From: CAYVUV01 sp964455095
Lineage (GTDB): Bacteria; Desulfobacterota; Binatia; HRBIN30; CADEER01
Assembly: GCA_964455095.1 (NCBI GenBank)
Contig: CAYVUV010000241.1
Location: 1-34,141 of the forward strand
Direction: 5' to 3'
Length of the DNA: 34,141 nucleotides
This document shows positions 15,901-24,246 of the stretch, piece by piece. The number at the start of each line of letters is the position of its first letter. The stretch's first letter is position 1. Both the position numbers and the translations under genes were made by a program. The notes beneath the pieces were generated by a model, which worked only from the letters and a program-made list of their open reading frames with translations, was not told the DNA's origin and searched no databases.

Positions 15901-16750
15901 CCGATTGCCGTGTCAGGCAGCTCGACAACGTCGCCGCGTCGAGCGGATTGCACGGCGCGAACGCCAGCGCCAGATTGGTGTTGTCGCACTGTCCCAAGAC
16001 CGTATCCGCGACCTTGCTTCCGCACTTGAGCGCAATTCCGCCGGCGTCGTCCGGCTGCTGGCCATTGCCGGTGCCCAGACACGTTGCCGCGAGGCTGGCG
16101 CCGTCGACGATCTGACCGGACTTCATGCCGCGATTCTGGCACTTGACGTATTCGCGCAAGCGCGCGTCTTCGCACTTGAGCAGCGCCCCGCCGGCCTTGG
16201 CCTGGCACGCCGCGTCGACCCCGTTGGTGATGAGGTTGACGTTGAGGTCGGGACCGATCGTGGTGTGCATGAGGTCGTACTGCGCCAGCACGGCGCGGAC
16301 GAGGGCGAGGTCTATCTGGGTCGCGCCGAATCCCGGCAGGCCGGCGGAGCACTGTTGGTCGACCTTGGTCGTTGCTTTGGCGACCGTATCGGCCAACTTC
16401 CCGCCCGGATCCGCAGCGATGCACTCCTCGGGAGTGGATCCCGTCAGGCGCCCGGCGGCGAAACTCGACAGACACTTCCTGACGATTCGCGCATGGGTCT
16501 TCGCCACGCTGCGGAGGCTCTTGTTGAACGTCGCGATGCAGCGCACGTCGTCCGTCGAAAGCTGCGCGGTCGCCCGCGGCGTGAAGCCGCCGAACGCAAC
16601 CGCTACCAGAGCTGCACCGGTCAGCGCCGATACCACACGGCTTCGCCGTGACCGCGCCGTTACCACCGTTCCACCGCGCCGAGCGGCATGGTTGCCGTCC
16701 CGTTCGTCACCCGACTCATCTTGCCAACTCCGCCCGGCCCTCGCATCCAT
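12920..16750 (-). CDS. Large secreted protein: helical Cys-rich domain, eight DUF4215 repeats, lipid-binding-like C-terminus (1276 aa)
   Basis: The ATG at 16750 follows AAGGGAG with a 7-base spacer. A long basic n-region precedes a signal-like hydrophobic stretch (V-S-A-L-T-G-A-A-L-V-A-V-A-F-G, about 40-54). Residues 65-315 form a helical Cys-rich region. Residues 318-676 hold eight DUF4215 (Myxococcus Cys-rich) repeats, each C-G-[DN]-G-x4-G-E-x-C-D-D-x4-x2-G-D-G-C. Residues 677-1276 are a large beta-rich region with few Cys, ending Q-P-L-I-P-S-L-A-G-A-L-S-G-F-P-L-P, then G-L-x-L-x2-V-E-V and G-L-Y-A-N-L. That ending recalls the C-terminus of BPI/LBP/CETP (TULIP) lipid-transfer proteins; this is inference from pattern only. 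DUF4215 repeats usually occur in exported surface proteins. It heads a - strand group with the S-H-G peptide and the 701-aa Cys-rich protein. Confidence 0.87.
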   Translation of the reverse strand: MDARAGRSWQDESGDERDGNHAARRGGTVVTARSRRSRVVSALTGAALVAVAFGGFTPRATAQLSTDDVRCIATFNKSLRSVAKTHARIVRKCLSSFAAGRLTGSTPEECIAADPGGKLADTVAKATTKVDQQCSAGLPGFGATQIDLALVRAVLAQYDLMHTTIGPDLNVNLITNGVDAACQAKAGGALLKCEDARLREYVKCQNRGMKSGQIVDGASLAATCLGTGNGQQPDDAGGIALKCGSKVADTVLGQCDNTNLALAFAPCNPLDAATLSSCLTRQSACQLCRLLNDVGGVVRDCDAFDDGNDTNGSCVAECGDSHLQIEEACDDSNQANNDGCSDQCTVEGGWTCTGEPSVCTLNCGNGTLEAGESCDDDDTDDGDGCTHLCEVENGYTCTGEPSVCTPNCGNGSLDAGEACDDDDADNGDGCSSTCQVEPGYNCAGEPSVCTFVCGNGTFQSGETCDDGDAAGGDGCSAICKIEPGWICSGAPSLCSPICGDGLIRGPEACDDGDATSGDGCTFACQVEPGFQCTGVPSTCTAICGDGFLRGFETCDDHNTMSGDGCSGNLCLREANFACLGQPSVCIFECGDGNLDGLEQCDDGNNTNGDGCAGNCTPEPGYACAGQPSLCFPTCGNGTLDGGEECDDGDATNGDGCTASCRTESGWLCPTPGLSCQKFDVFIDSPAHGIFTTASSILVTGHYTTLVAGEVSVKVNGVPASSVNTTLRTFSHTVALSQAQVFNPILVTVTHTPSGDDVRDRVVVIAGQSVADGDFSPQSVAMRLNDTGLDSIEPLVATLATGQLNIGDLIPAGTVITDSCFIDTFLGCLGSARVTIANPPPSYGSLNLLMDSQVNSVYGDIGIFNLRLDVNIAGSGLVPNCGLRLTANAMHLTGNYALEPLPSDLSSVDVNLVTNPIGVSFAGFNRTFTSGLCDAPIIGDIIQALLPDVEALAVNGIKGFLSDPDGAGVQDSPIAAAIQSVLGGISITGPVGAGLGLMLETPLFAVTEDNSGVTLGSNSRFYVSVGSGPGQCIPPPGAPDFTRSYSKSDAFPVFGATTPVAHVPYGLGINISSAGFNQLLKGQTECGLMRSSLTTIDLDGAGPVPPLAINSTLLSALIPEFGQLPPNTPLRIDIAPTLAPITTGNAGPHGELTELKISHIALDVVEPGPETVWLSGALDARLGMNLAFLPDGSGLAITISTPDPGDLTVAIIGNPLGANPSQVETVLPSVIQPLIPSLAGALSGFPLPEFFGLSLQGVEVSRTGQFMGLYANLAPVP
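14723..15799 (-). repeat. Eight tandem DUF4215 coding repeats
   Basis: Units of about 45 residues (135 bp) lie within the 1276-aa protein, from C318 to C675. Each has the core C-D-D-x-[DN]-x4-G-D-G-C and most end E-P-S-V-C or P-S-x-C. Neighbouring copies are similar at DNA level around the GAC-GAC-GGC codons but clearly diverged. Confidence 0.88.
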
Positions 16751-17138
16751 ACGAGGTCTCCCTTCTCAGTCAGTCGAACAACTTCGTTATTCGCGGTGGT
16801 TCGAAAAAAGTCGCGCCACGAAAAGTGGCTGAGGCTGGCATTGCCGCGGTACTTGCCGCTTCGGCAGTTCTTGGTGAGTGTTGTCCCGAAGGCGTTAGCC
16901 GTCCGGTGAGCCCACCACGCCCTGATTGCCGTCCCCCCCATTTTTCAGTTTGCCTCTTCCGGCGTACAGCGTCGGACGACGTAAAGTCAAGGAAGAAAGC
17001 CTTTGGCAACCGAGCTTGGAACAAGAAAGCAGTGGCTGTCTCGATGGATGGAAGGGCGGCGTCGAAGCCTGCTGGCGTGGCGTTGCACGAGTGGCGCCCG
17101 TCAGCGACAATCGGCTGGCTCAACCAACGGTAAGGAAC
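16751..17138. other. Divergent intergenic region (388 bp)
   Basis: The region lies between the start of the 1276-aa gene (-) and the PDZ gene (+) and should hold both promoters. I see no convincing -35/-10 pair. A small perfect stem GCCAC-GAAAA-GTGGC lies at 16815-16829. Base composition is less GC-rich than the flanking genes, as expected of regulatory DNA. An open frame on the + strand covers part of it (from 16926), but its predicted product has no coding character before 17139. Confidence 0.5.
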
Positions 17139-18068
17139 ATGTCGCCAACGGTACGCACAGTCATGCTTGGAACGCTGCTCGTGGCGCTCGGAGCCGCGGC
17201 AGCCAGCTTCGCAATTGCGCGGCGAACTCCCAGCCGGTCAATACAACCCGAGCACCGCAACGTGCGATCGCACATTGCGGTCGCGCCCGCATTTCCCCCG
17301 CCCCACCCCGGCCGAGCCATGGGCGATCACCTCGGACCCGCCGAGCACCAGAGCGCCCTCGAGCAGCGCCTGCAGCTCCTCGAAGCCCGGGTCGCCGAGG
17401 CGGCAGCCGAACGCCAGCGCCTGCAGGGGCAAATCAATGCGCTCGCGTTGCAACTCGCGGCGCGGGAGAGCGGCGCCGATGAAGCGCTGACGGACCCCGC
17501 CCCCTCGCGGGCGTCGTCGAGCGCGCCCGAAACGCCGGCGCCGGCCGTTGACTACAGCAAGAGCGACATGGAGCGCGCGCTGACGTTCGCCGGGCTGGAT
17601 GCCACCGCCGCGGCCGACATCAAACGACGCGGCGACGAGCTGGCGATGGCCGAGATGCACCTGCGCGACCAGGCGACGCGGGAGCAATGGCTCGACTCGC
17701 CGCGCTTCGCCGCCGAGATGGCCGCCATCGAAGCCCAACGGACCTCCGTCCGCGACGAAGTCGGCGACGAGGCGTACGATCGCTACCTCTTTGCCCTCGG
17801 GCAGCCGAACCGCGTCCGGATCGACGACGTGATGGCGCAGTCGCCGGCTGAGCAAGCGGGGTTGCAGTCCGGCGACATGATCGTGCGTTACGGCGAGACG
17901 CGCATCTTCACTCCCGATGAGTTGGTCGGCGAGACGCGCACCGGCACGCTGGGCGAGAACGTCCGGCTCAGCGTCATTCGCAATGGCGAGCGACTTGAAG
18001 TCGAAGTCCCACGCGGCCCACTCGGGCTGCGAATTGGCGCTACCCAGGACCAGCCGGGACCGGGCTGA
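17139..18068 (+). CDS. Membrane-anchored or periplasmic PDZ-domain protein (309 aa)
   Basis: I chose the ATG at 17139, preceded closely by AAGGA; the frame is open upstream to 16926 but with no membrane-protein-like N-terminus. Residues 8-28 are one hydrophobic segment (V-M-L-G-T-L-L-V-A-L-G-A-A-A-A-S), an uncleaved anchor or signal. About residues 65-105 form a coiled coil (H-Q-S-A-L-E-Q-R-L-Q-L-L-E-A-R-V), followed by an Ala/Pro linker, a helical region and a C-terminal PDZ fold (about 225-300) with V-M-A-Q-S-P-A-E-Q-A-G-L-Q-S-G-D. No protease Ser/His/Asp domain is visible. PDZ domains bind C-terminal or internal peptide tails, so a scaffolding or regulatory role outside the inner membrane is likely. 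It diverges from the 1276-aa gene and converges with the NHL lipoprotein gene, with only 17 bp between the stops. Confidence 0.82.
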   Translation: MSPTVRTVMLGTLLVALGAAAASFAIARRTPSRSIQPEHRNVRSHIAVAPAFPPPHPGRAMGDHLGPAEHQSALEQRLQLLEARVAEAAAERQRLQGQINALALQLAARESGADEALTDPAPSRASSSAPETPAPAVDYSKSDMERALTFAGLDATAAADIKRRGDELAMAEMHLRDQATREQWLDSPRFAAEMAAIEAQRTSVRDEVGDEAYDRYLFALGQPNRVRIDDVMAQSPAEQAGLQSGDMIVRYGETRIFTPDELVGETRTGTLGENVRLSVIRNGERLEVEVPRGPLGLRIGATQDQPGPG

Positions 18069-18085
18069 AATCGAGTGTGACGACC

Positions 18086-19453
18086 CTACGGCCGGGTGAG
18101 GAACCGCCACACGCGCCGCACCCGGTGGTTGGACGTATCGGCGATCCACATCGAGCCCTCGGCGTCGAAGACCACACCCGACGGCCGCCTGAGGCGGGCG
18201 GCGACGGCCGCGCCGCCGTCGCCGGTGAAGCCGGCGGTGCCCGTACCGACGACGGTGGTGATCGTGCCGCTGCCGTCGATACGGCGGATGGCGTGGTTGT
18301 TCGCGTCGGCGACGTAGAGATCGCCATTCGGTGCAAACCGCAGGTCGTACGGGGTGTCGAGCTGCGCGAGCGCGGCGGGGCCGCCGTCGCCCGCGTAGCC
18401 GCGCTGCCCCGTCCCGGCAACCGTGGAGATCATCCCGTCGGGAGCGAGGCGGCGGACGACGTGGTTCTTCGTCTCGCAGAAGTAGAGCGCGCCGTCGGGT
18501 CCGAACTGCAGCCGCGCCGGCCCCGCGACCAGCGCCGCGGTGCCGGGACCGCCATCGCCCGCGTAGCCGAGCTCGCCGGTGCCGGCAACGGTGTGGATGA
18601 TGCCGGCGGCGTCGACGAAGCGGACGACGTTGGCATCGACGTCGCTGATGTAAAATCCGCCGGTGGCATCGGGCAACACGCCAAAGGGAGTGCTCAGCTT
18701 CGCCTGCCGGGCCGGGCCCCCGTCGCCGTCGTAGCCGTAGTCCGCGCTGCCGGCAACGGTGAACACGCGGTCGTCGGTGCCGACGCGAAAGACCACCGGG
18801 ACGTGGTCCCCGGCGACGTACAGGTTCCAATCGGCGTCGAACTCAACATCGCTGGCGTGATGCAGCGGCGTATCGACCGCCAGCGCTCCGTCGGTGGGGA
18901 AATCCTCGAAGTCGCGCCCCATGATCGTCTCGATCGTGCCGTCGGAGTTGAGACGGCGCAGGCGCAGGTTGTTCCAATCGAGTATGAGCGGGCGGCCGAG
19001 GCGATCGAAGGTGACGTCGATGGGAAAGTAGAATGAAGTCTGCAGTGCCGGGCGGCCGTCGCCGTCGAAGATCGACATGCCGGTGCCGGCGACGGTGCAG
19101 ATGACGCCGACCACCTCGCAGTCGGGCAGTGCGGTCGCGGTCGCCCGCGCCGTCGCCACGGCGGTCGCGATTTGCGTCGGTGTCGCGCTCGGCTGCACCG
19201 TTGGCGTTGCGCTCGGCGTCGGGCTCGCGCTGGGTGTCGGGCTCGCGCTCGGCGTCGGGAAAGTGGTCGCAGTGCGCGTGGCGGTGGGCGTCGGGCTCGC
19301 CGTGTCGGTCACAGCAGTCGGACTGCTCGCCGGCGGCGGCGAGGTACCGTCGCCTGCGCACCCCGCCGCGAGCGGAATGCTCAGCAGCAATGCGGCGCAG
19401 CGCAGATGACGGGTCAACGGTCTCACAGGAATGCTCGCGGCCACTTCGGCCAC
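18086..19453 (-). CDS. NHL-repeat lipoprotein with Pro/Ser/Thr linker (455 aa)
   Basis: The N-terminus has a lipobox L-A-A-G-C at 28-32, predicting signal peptidase II cleavage and lipid attachment at C32. A linker of about 75 residues follows, rich in P/T/S/A with repeated S-A-S-P-T-P. The remainder is a beta-propeller of NHL repeats: repeated V-A-G-T-G, G-Y-x-G-D-G-G-P-A and D-x-N-N-H-x-[IV]-R-R segments. Such propellers bind proteins or ligands and are not obviously enzymes. The start is a GTG at 19453; an alternative GTG nine codons in would give a shorter signal peptide. It begins 17 bp after the haem-protein stop, as third gene of an apparent operon (21455-23968, then 19471-21420, then this). 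It shares its repeat type with the first gene of that operon. Confidence 0.85.
   Translation of the reverse strand: MAEVAASIPVRPLTRHLRCAALLLSIPLAAGCAGDGTSPPPASSPTAVTDTASPTPTATRTATTFPTPSASPTPSASPTPSATPTVQPSATPTQIATAVATARATATALPDCEVVGVICTVAGTGMSIFDGDGRPALQTSFYFPIDVTFDRLGRPLILDWNNLRLRRLNSDGTIETIMGRDFEDFPTDGALAVDTPLHHASDVEFDADWNLYVAGDHVPVVFRVGTDDRVFTVAGSADYGYDGDGGPARQAKLSTPFGVLPDATGGFYISDVDANVVRFVDAAGIIHTVAGTGELGYAGDGGPGTAALVAGPARLQFGPDGALYFCETKNHVVRRLAPDGMISTVAGTGQRGYAGDGGPAALAQLDTPYDLRFAPNGDLYVADANNHAIRRIDGSGTITTVVGTGTAGFTGDGGAAVAARLRRPSGVVFDAEGSMWIADTSNHRVRRVWRFLTRP
19209..19259 (-). repeat. 18-bp tandem repeat coding for the Pro/Ser linker
   Basis: Two full copies and one partial copy of an 18-base unit, nearly identical, encode A-S-P-T-P-S in the linker of the NHL lipoprotein. 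The near identity suggests recent slippage and likely length variation between strains. Confidence 0.75.
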
Positions 19454-19470
19454 GGGGCGGCCCCCCCGGG

Positions 19471-21420
19471 CTAGTTGCTCTGCGCCCCTTCGCGGACCCA
19501 GGTCTTCAGCAGCTCGACCTGCGTCTCGGTCAACGCCTCGCGCCCATTGGGCATCTGCGTACCGAAACGACCTTCGCCGCTGACCTTCTCGATGAGATAG
19601 CTGGCGTCGGGATCACCCGGCACGATGGGGCAGATCCCGAGGCTCTGCGCCTGATCGCCGGGCGCGAAGCCGACGCGGTACGTCTGCAGGTCGTAGTCGG
19701 AGGACGGGAACAACCCGCCATGGCAGGTCGAATCCAAACAGCCGGCGCTGGTGAACAGCGGCACCACATCGCGCGCGAAGCTCACCGTCGCAGCGCCGCC
19801 GGTGGTGCCGGGCGGACAGGCTTCACCCGCCGTGATGGTACTGGCGACCGCGCGGCTGCCGCCGTAGGCCAACACACCGTCGCTCAGGATGGTGCTGAGG
19901 TCGCCGCCGACCGCCCAGATGCCGCCTTCCGGGTCGATCCACGTCGCGTGATAGTCGCGAAAATCCCCCTCTGACGAATCGCGCAGTTCCCAACCGAACT
20001 CGCCGCGCAAGGCCACCGAGCGTTCGCGCCCCACCGCCACGGCCACGGAGTCGGGCGGCACGAACACGCCGTTCATCTGGGTCAGGCCGGTCGGCGTCTC
20101 GTCGGTAAACACCAACCCTGTATCGCTCTCGAGGATCGCGCCGCTGAGAAAGCCGCCCGTGGCGACCAGCAAACTGTCGTTGCCGTGCACGGTAAATAGC
20201 GGGCGCTCGCTCGACGGCGGGGTCGAGGCGTTGGACCATGTTTTTCCGTCGAAGCGCAGGACGGTACCTTGCTGGCCGACGGCATAGACCTCGCTGGCAC
20301 TGCGCCCCCACACCTTGCTGAGCGCCGGGGTCGCCTCGGGCAAATCCGCGGTCGCATCGGTCCACACCGAGCCGTCGAAGCGCCACAGCACCGCGTCGCC
20401 GAGATTGTTGTCGCCAACGGCCCACAACGCCTCGGCGCTGGCGCCCCAGATCCCGAAGAGCAGCGCGTCGCCCGGCGTCACGTAGCGCGTGAACGTGCGC
20501 GTGGCGAGGTCGTAGCGCAGGATCAGGCCGCCCTCGCCCACCATATAGAAGGAGCCGTCGATCGGGGTGACGCTGATCCACCACAGGCTGCCCGTCGCAT
20601 GCGTCGCCAGGCGCTGCCAACTGCCCCCGTCGTAGTGCAACACCTGCGGACCCGCGCCATCGCCCGCATCCGCCCCGACGACGTAGACGTCCGTCGTCGA
20701 CGTCCCGGCGACGGACAACAACGCCCCGGGAAGATCGCGCAGCACCGTGCGCAGCTTGCCGCGCTCGCCGGGCACCGTGCACATGTAGTCGCGCGCCAGG
20801 CACTCCTTGACGGCGTGGCAGCCGATGCAGGTGGTCTTGTCGTCGAGCAGCACGCGCCGGTCGTGTTCGACCCACTGCCAGTTCCAGTCGCCGTCTTCCG
20901 CATCGAACCCCGGCGCCTCCTTGCGCATCACCCGCCAACGCACCAGGTCCCGGTCATTGTTGCAGTCGGGCGCATCGTACTCTTCCTTGAGGACGATGCT
21001 GCCGAGCGGCAGCGGATTGGCATCGTCGAGGTACGCCTGCGCGGCGATCGGATTGGCGAGCACGCGGACACTGACGCCACCGTGCTCGATGCTGAAGCGA
21101 CACTCGCGCACTTCGATGAAGTCGCTGCGGTAGTCGGCGGGAAAGATCGGTTCGGCCGGGCAACCGTCGAGCGCCGCGTGCACTGCCCCCACGAGCTCGT
21201 CGACGGTCACGTGTTGATCGCCGCTGCGATCCACGGCCCGACACGACGACAGTGGTTGGCTGCCGAGCGCCACGTTGACGCCGCGCACCAGCTCCGCGAC
21301 GTCGACCGCGTGACTTTCGTCGCAATCGCCGGGACACAACGCGCCGGCGGGCTGTGCGAAGAGCATCGCGGCCAGCACGAGCGCCGCGACCGTCACAGGC
21401 CCGTTCTCGCGCCGGAACAT
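19471..21420 (-). CDS. Secreted haem protein: CxGDC module, cytochrome P460-like, propeller and cytochrome-like domains (649 aa)
   Basis: The ATG at 21420 (M-F-R-R-E-N, like M-F-R-K-K-T of the gene upstream) is preferred to a TTG at 21450. A signal peptide ends near A27. Residues 29-87 are the 59-residue CxGDC EF-hand-like module. Residues about 95-220 resemble cytochrome P460 (L-P-L-G-S-I-V-L-K-E-E-Y; haem motif C198-x2-C201-H202). Residues about 225-530 form a beta-propeller with W-x-V-G, Y-A-V-G and W-A-V-G strand ends. Residues 545-649 are a cytochrome-like tail, V-S-F-A-R-D-V-V-P-L-F, with C561-x4-C566-H567 and M-P-N-G, as in planctomycete-type cytochrome C domains. P460 family members include hydroxylamine or ammonia-oxidation enzymes as well as uncharacterised forms. 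The function here is probably extracytoplasmic redox. Gaps of 34 and 17 bp place it in an operon with two NHL proteins. Confidence 0.83.
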   Translation of the reverse strand: MFRRENGPVTVAALVLAAMLFAQPAGALCPGDCDESHAVDVAELVRGVNVALGSQPLSSCRAVDRSGDQHVTVDELVGAVHAALDGCPAEPIFPADYRSDFIEVRECRFSIEHGGVSVRVLANPIAAQAYLDDANPLPLGSIVLKEEYDAPDCNNDRDLVRWRVMRKEAPGFDAEDGDWNWQWVEHDRRVLLDDKTTCIGCHAVKECLARDYMCTVPGERGKLRTVLRDLPGALLSVAGTSTTDVYVVGADAGDGAGPQVLHYDGGSWQRLATHATGSLWWISVTPIDGSFYMVGEGGLILRYDLATRTFTRYVTPGDALLFGIWGASAEALWAVGDNNLGDAVLWRFDGSVWTDATADLPEATPALSKVWGRSASEVYAVGQQGTVLRFDGKTWSNASTPPSSERPLFTVHGNDSLLVATGGFLSGAILESDTGLVFTDETPTGLTQMNGVFVPPDSVAVAVGRERSVALRGEFGWELRDSSEGDFRDYHATWIDPEGGIWAVGGDLSTILSDGVLAYGGSRAVASTITAGEACPPGTTGGAATVSFARDVVPLFTSAGCLDSTCHGGLFPSSDYDLQTYRVGFAPGDQAQSLGICPIVPGDPDASYLIEKVSGEGRFGTQMPNGREALTETQVELLKTWVREGAQSN

Positions 21421-21454
21421 CTCGCTTCTGAACACGGAACCCGGCGCCAACTTT

Positions 21455-23968
21455 CTATTGGGTGAGCTTCACTTTGCGAATGCGGCTGTTGAACGTGTCT
21501 GAAATGTACAAATCGCCGTTGGCGTCGAAGGCGACGCCAAACGGCCGGCTCAACCGGGCAGCGGCGGCCGGACCGCCGTCGCCGCCGTAGCCCCTCTCGC
21601 CCGTGCCGGCGACGGTGTCGATGGTGTTCGTCGTCAGATCGATACGGCGGACGCGGTGGTTGTTGGTATCGGCGAAGTAGAGGTTGCCGTCGGGGCCGAT
21701 CTCGAGATCTTGTGGGAAGTTGAGCTTTGCCTCGGTGGCCGGACCGCCGTCACCACCGTAACCGGCGACGGGCTTGCCGTCTTCGCCCACCGTACCGGCG
21801 ACGGTCGTGACCTGTCCCTCGGTGAAGGTGGCGTTGGTGAACACGACTTTGCGGATGCGGTGGTTGTTCGTGTCGGAGAAGTACAGCACGCCGTTGGCAT
21901 CGAGGGTCAGGCCGCCGGACGGTTCCGGATTGCCGCCGGTCGGAAAGCTCAACTTCGTTTCCAGCGCGGCGCCGTCGCCGTTGAAGCCCGGCGTGACCGG
22001 GTCGCCCGGATTGCCGACCACGGTGTGGACGATGGCGTTCTTGCGCTCCTGGTCGAAGCGGTAGATGACGCGAATACGCTGATTGCGCTGGTCGATGAAG
22101 AACAGGTTGCCGTCGTGATCGAGCACCCCGTGCGGCGGCTGGTTGACCAGCGTGGCATCGGCGATGGTGTCTTCGCCCGTCCTGCCGGCACCGCGGCCGA
22201 GGAGCACGCGGACGCGACCGGTCTCCACGTCGATGGTGCGGATCTTGTGGTTGTGCCAGGCCATGAAGATCAAGTCGCCGTTCGACAGCTCCTGGATATC
22301 GGTGGGGTGATTGAGATCGACGGTGAGCGGCGGCGCCCCCTCAGCGGTGAGATCGCTCAGATCGGCCGGCCCATCGCCGACGAAATCGGTGCCGACGATG
22401 GTGACGACGGTTTCATCGCCGCGGATCTCGCGAATCTTGTGGTTGTTCCAATCGAGCAGTACGCGGCGCCCGCGGCTGGTGAACTCGATGTCGAACGGCC
22501 AGTACAGGACCGTCTCCAAGCGATCGTTCCCGTCGCCGGAAAAGCCGGTCTGACCGGTGCCCACGTAGGTGCAAATGCTGCCCACCTCGTCCGTGCACGG
22601 GATGATCTCGGGCGGCGGCGTCGGGCGCGGTGTCGGCACCGCCCCGCCGGAGAAGCCGGTGATCTTGCGAATGCGCTGATTGTGGGTATCGGCGACGTAC
22701 ACCGTGCCGTTGGGCGCCAGTCCGACGCCGTAGGGGCGGTCGAGCTCGGCTTCATCGGCCGGACCGCCGTCGCCGGCAAAGCCGCGCTCCCCGGTGCCGG
22801 CCAGGGTGTGGATGGTTCCGTCGGGGCGCACGACGCGTACGACGTGGTTCATCGTGTCGGCAATGTACACCGTGCCGTTCGGCGCGACGGCGACGTCGCT
22901 CGGCGTGTTGAGCTTCGCCTCGGTAGCCGGGCCGCCATCGCCGCTGTACCCCGCCTGACCGGGAGTGCCGGCAATTGTCTCGATCGAATGATCGCCCGGG
23001 TCGATGCGGCGGATGCAATGATTGCCCGTATCCGCGATGTAGATCCGATCGCGATTGTCGATATCGATGCGACTGGCCGGCGGAGCTGACTGGCCCTTGG
23101 GCGCGTTGAGCTGCGCCTCCAGCGCCGGTCCGCCATCGCCACCGTAGCCCGGCACACCGGTGCCGCAGACCGTATGGATGGTGCCGTTGGGCTCGAGCAT
23201 GCGCAGGCGGAAGTTGGCCTGGTCGGAGATGACGATGTTGCCGATGCTGTCGACCGCCACCGAGCTGGGCAGATCCAGGCGCGCCGCGTTGCCCGGCCCT
23301 TCGTCGCCGCCGAAGGCGCGGGCGCCGGTACCAGCGAGGTTCTCGACGTAGCCGGTGGTGAAGTCGAGGCGCTTGACGAGGCTGTTGTGCCACGCGGCAA
23401 TGATCATCCGCCCCTGGGCGTCGAAGCAGACATTGGTCGGGTGATTGAACTGAGTGTAGATCGCGATGCCGTCCTTGCCATCGCCGAGCTCGCCGGTCCC
23501 GGCGATGGTCTCGACCACGTCATCGACGACGCGGCGGATGCGGTGGTTGTTCCAGTCGACGATGTACAGGTTGCCGTCCGGTCCGACGGTAATGTCCTGG
23601 GGCAGATAGAGATGCGACTCGATCGGCGGCAGGCCGTCTTCATTGAGGCCGGCGATGCCCGTGCCCGCGACAGTGTTGATCTCCGGACGCGGACAGCCGT
23701 TGATCGCCGCGCTCACGGCCCCGACCACTTCGTCGATGGTGACACCACCGTCACCGCTCTGATCGAGAGCCGCGCATTGCGACACGGGAAGGGTTCCCAG
23801 CGCGGCGTTTACTCCGCGCACCAACTCGTCGATGCTGACGCTCTCGTTTCCGTTACAGTCGCCGGTGCAGGCCGCCGCGGGTGATCCGAGGCTCGCCGTC
23901 ATCGCCACGAACAGCAGCGCGATGGCGCCCTGGCCCCAGGTCAGCCTCATCGTCTTCTTCCGGAACAT
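21455..23968 (-). CDS. Secreted double NHL-propeller protein with CxGDC module (837 aa)
   Basis: The ATG at 23968 has AGGAGGGG 9 bases upstream; an upstream extension of the frame to 24112 lacks signal-peptide character. The signal peptide ends near A33. The 59-residue CxGDC module occupies residues 34-92. Two NHL beta-propellers follow, about 95-445 and about 465-837, separated by a short linker with P-T-P-R-P-T-P-P-P. Repeats carry V-A-G-T-G, G-Y-x-G-D-G-G-P-A-x-E-A-x-L and D-T-x-N-H-x-[IV]-R-[RK]. The second propeller begins with a C-T-D-E-V-G-S-I-C segment that is closely matched at the start of the propeller in the NHL lipoprotein (C-E-V-V-G-V-I-C), so the two are paralogues. It is the first gene of the three-gene operon. 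The ligand is unknown. Confidence 0.87.
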   Translation of the reverse strand: MFRKKTMRLTWGQGAIALLFVAMTASLGSPAAACTGDCNGNESVSIDELVRGVNAALGTLPVSQCAALDQSGDGGVTIDEVVGAVSAAINGCPRPEINTVAGTGIAGLNEDGLPPIESHLYLPQDITVGPDGNLYIVDWNNHRIRRVVDDVVETIAGTGELGDGKDGIAIYTQFNHPTNVCFDAQGRMIIAAWHNSLVKRLDFTTGYVENLAGTGARAFGGDEGPGNAARLDLPSSVAVDSIGNIVISDQANFRLRMLEPNGTIHTVCGTGVPGYGGDGGPALEAQLNAPKGQSAPPASRIDIDNRDRIYIADTGNHCIRRIDPGDHSIETIAGTPGQAGYSGDGGPATEAKLNTPSDVAVAPNGTVYIADTMNHVVRVVRPDGTIHTLAGTGERGFAGDGGPADEAELDRPYGVGLAPNGTVYVADTHNQRIRKITGFSGGAVPTPRPTPPPEIIPCTDEVGSICTYVGTGQTGFSGDGNDRLETVLYWPFDIEFTSRGRRVLLDWNNHKIREIRGDETVVTIVGTDFVGDGPADLSDLTAEGAPPLTVDLNHPTDIQELSNGDLIFMAWHNHKIRTIDVETGRVRVLLGRGAGRTGEDTIADATLVNQPPHGVLDHDGNLFFIDQRNQRIRVIYRFDQERKNAIVHTVVGNPGDPVTPGFNGDGAALETKLSFPTGGNPEPSGGLTLDANGVLYFSDTNNHRIRKVVFTNATFTEGQVTTVAGTVGEDGKPVAGYGGDGGPATEAKLNFPQDLEIGPDGNLYFADTNNHRVRRIDLTTNTIDTVAGTGERGYGGDGGPAAAARLSRPFGVAFDANGDLYISDTFNSRIRKVKLTQ

Positions 23969-24006
23969 CAGGCGATTCCCCTCCTGCGCGGTGGCTGCGG
24001 AACACC

Positions 24007-24020
24007 CTGTTGCGGAACAG
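24007..24020. promoter_or_regulatory. Palindrome in the divergent promoter region of the NHL operon
   Basis: CTGTT-GCGG-AACAG is a perfect 5-base inverted repeat about 40 bp upstream of the ATG at 23968. Its right half repeats an earlier GCGGAACA at 23998-24005. It lies in the 278-bp gap between the NHL operon (-) and the gene at 24247 (+). It may be an operator, but it is short. Nothing else was recognised in this gap. Confidence 0.25.
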
Positions 24021-24246
24021 CTCGAAGCTGCGGGTCCACCGGAGCGACTGCAGTCGGCATCCGCCGTAGCCCAGGGCATTCCCGAGTGGCTCGACACCGT
24101 CGCAGCACCCAACAGTGTTTAAGGAATCGCCACCGGTGAATCAAGGCGCTTGGCGGAGCGAGCAAGGCCCGTAGCGGCGAACTCCCACCACCTTGCCCCG
24201 CCCGGCGCCGGTCACTAACGTAGCCGTCCGTGTACCACGCCCGCCG

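Noticed and set aside
16960..17030. A GACGTAAAG segment that recalls part of a c-di-GMP-I riboswitch
   Set aside because: The other conserved element (the ACGCACAGGGCAAACC-like strand) and paired stems are missing.
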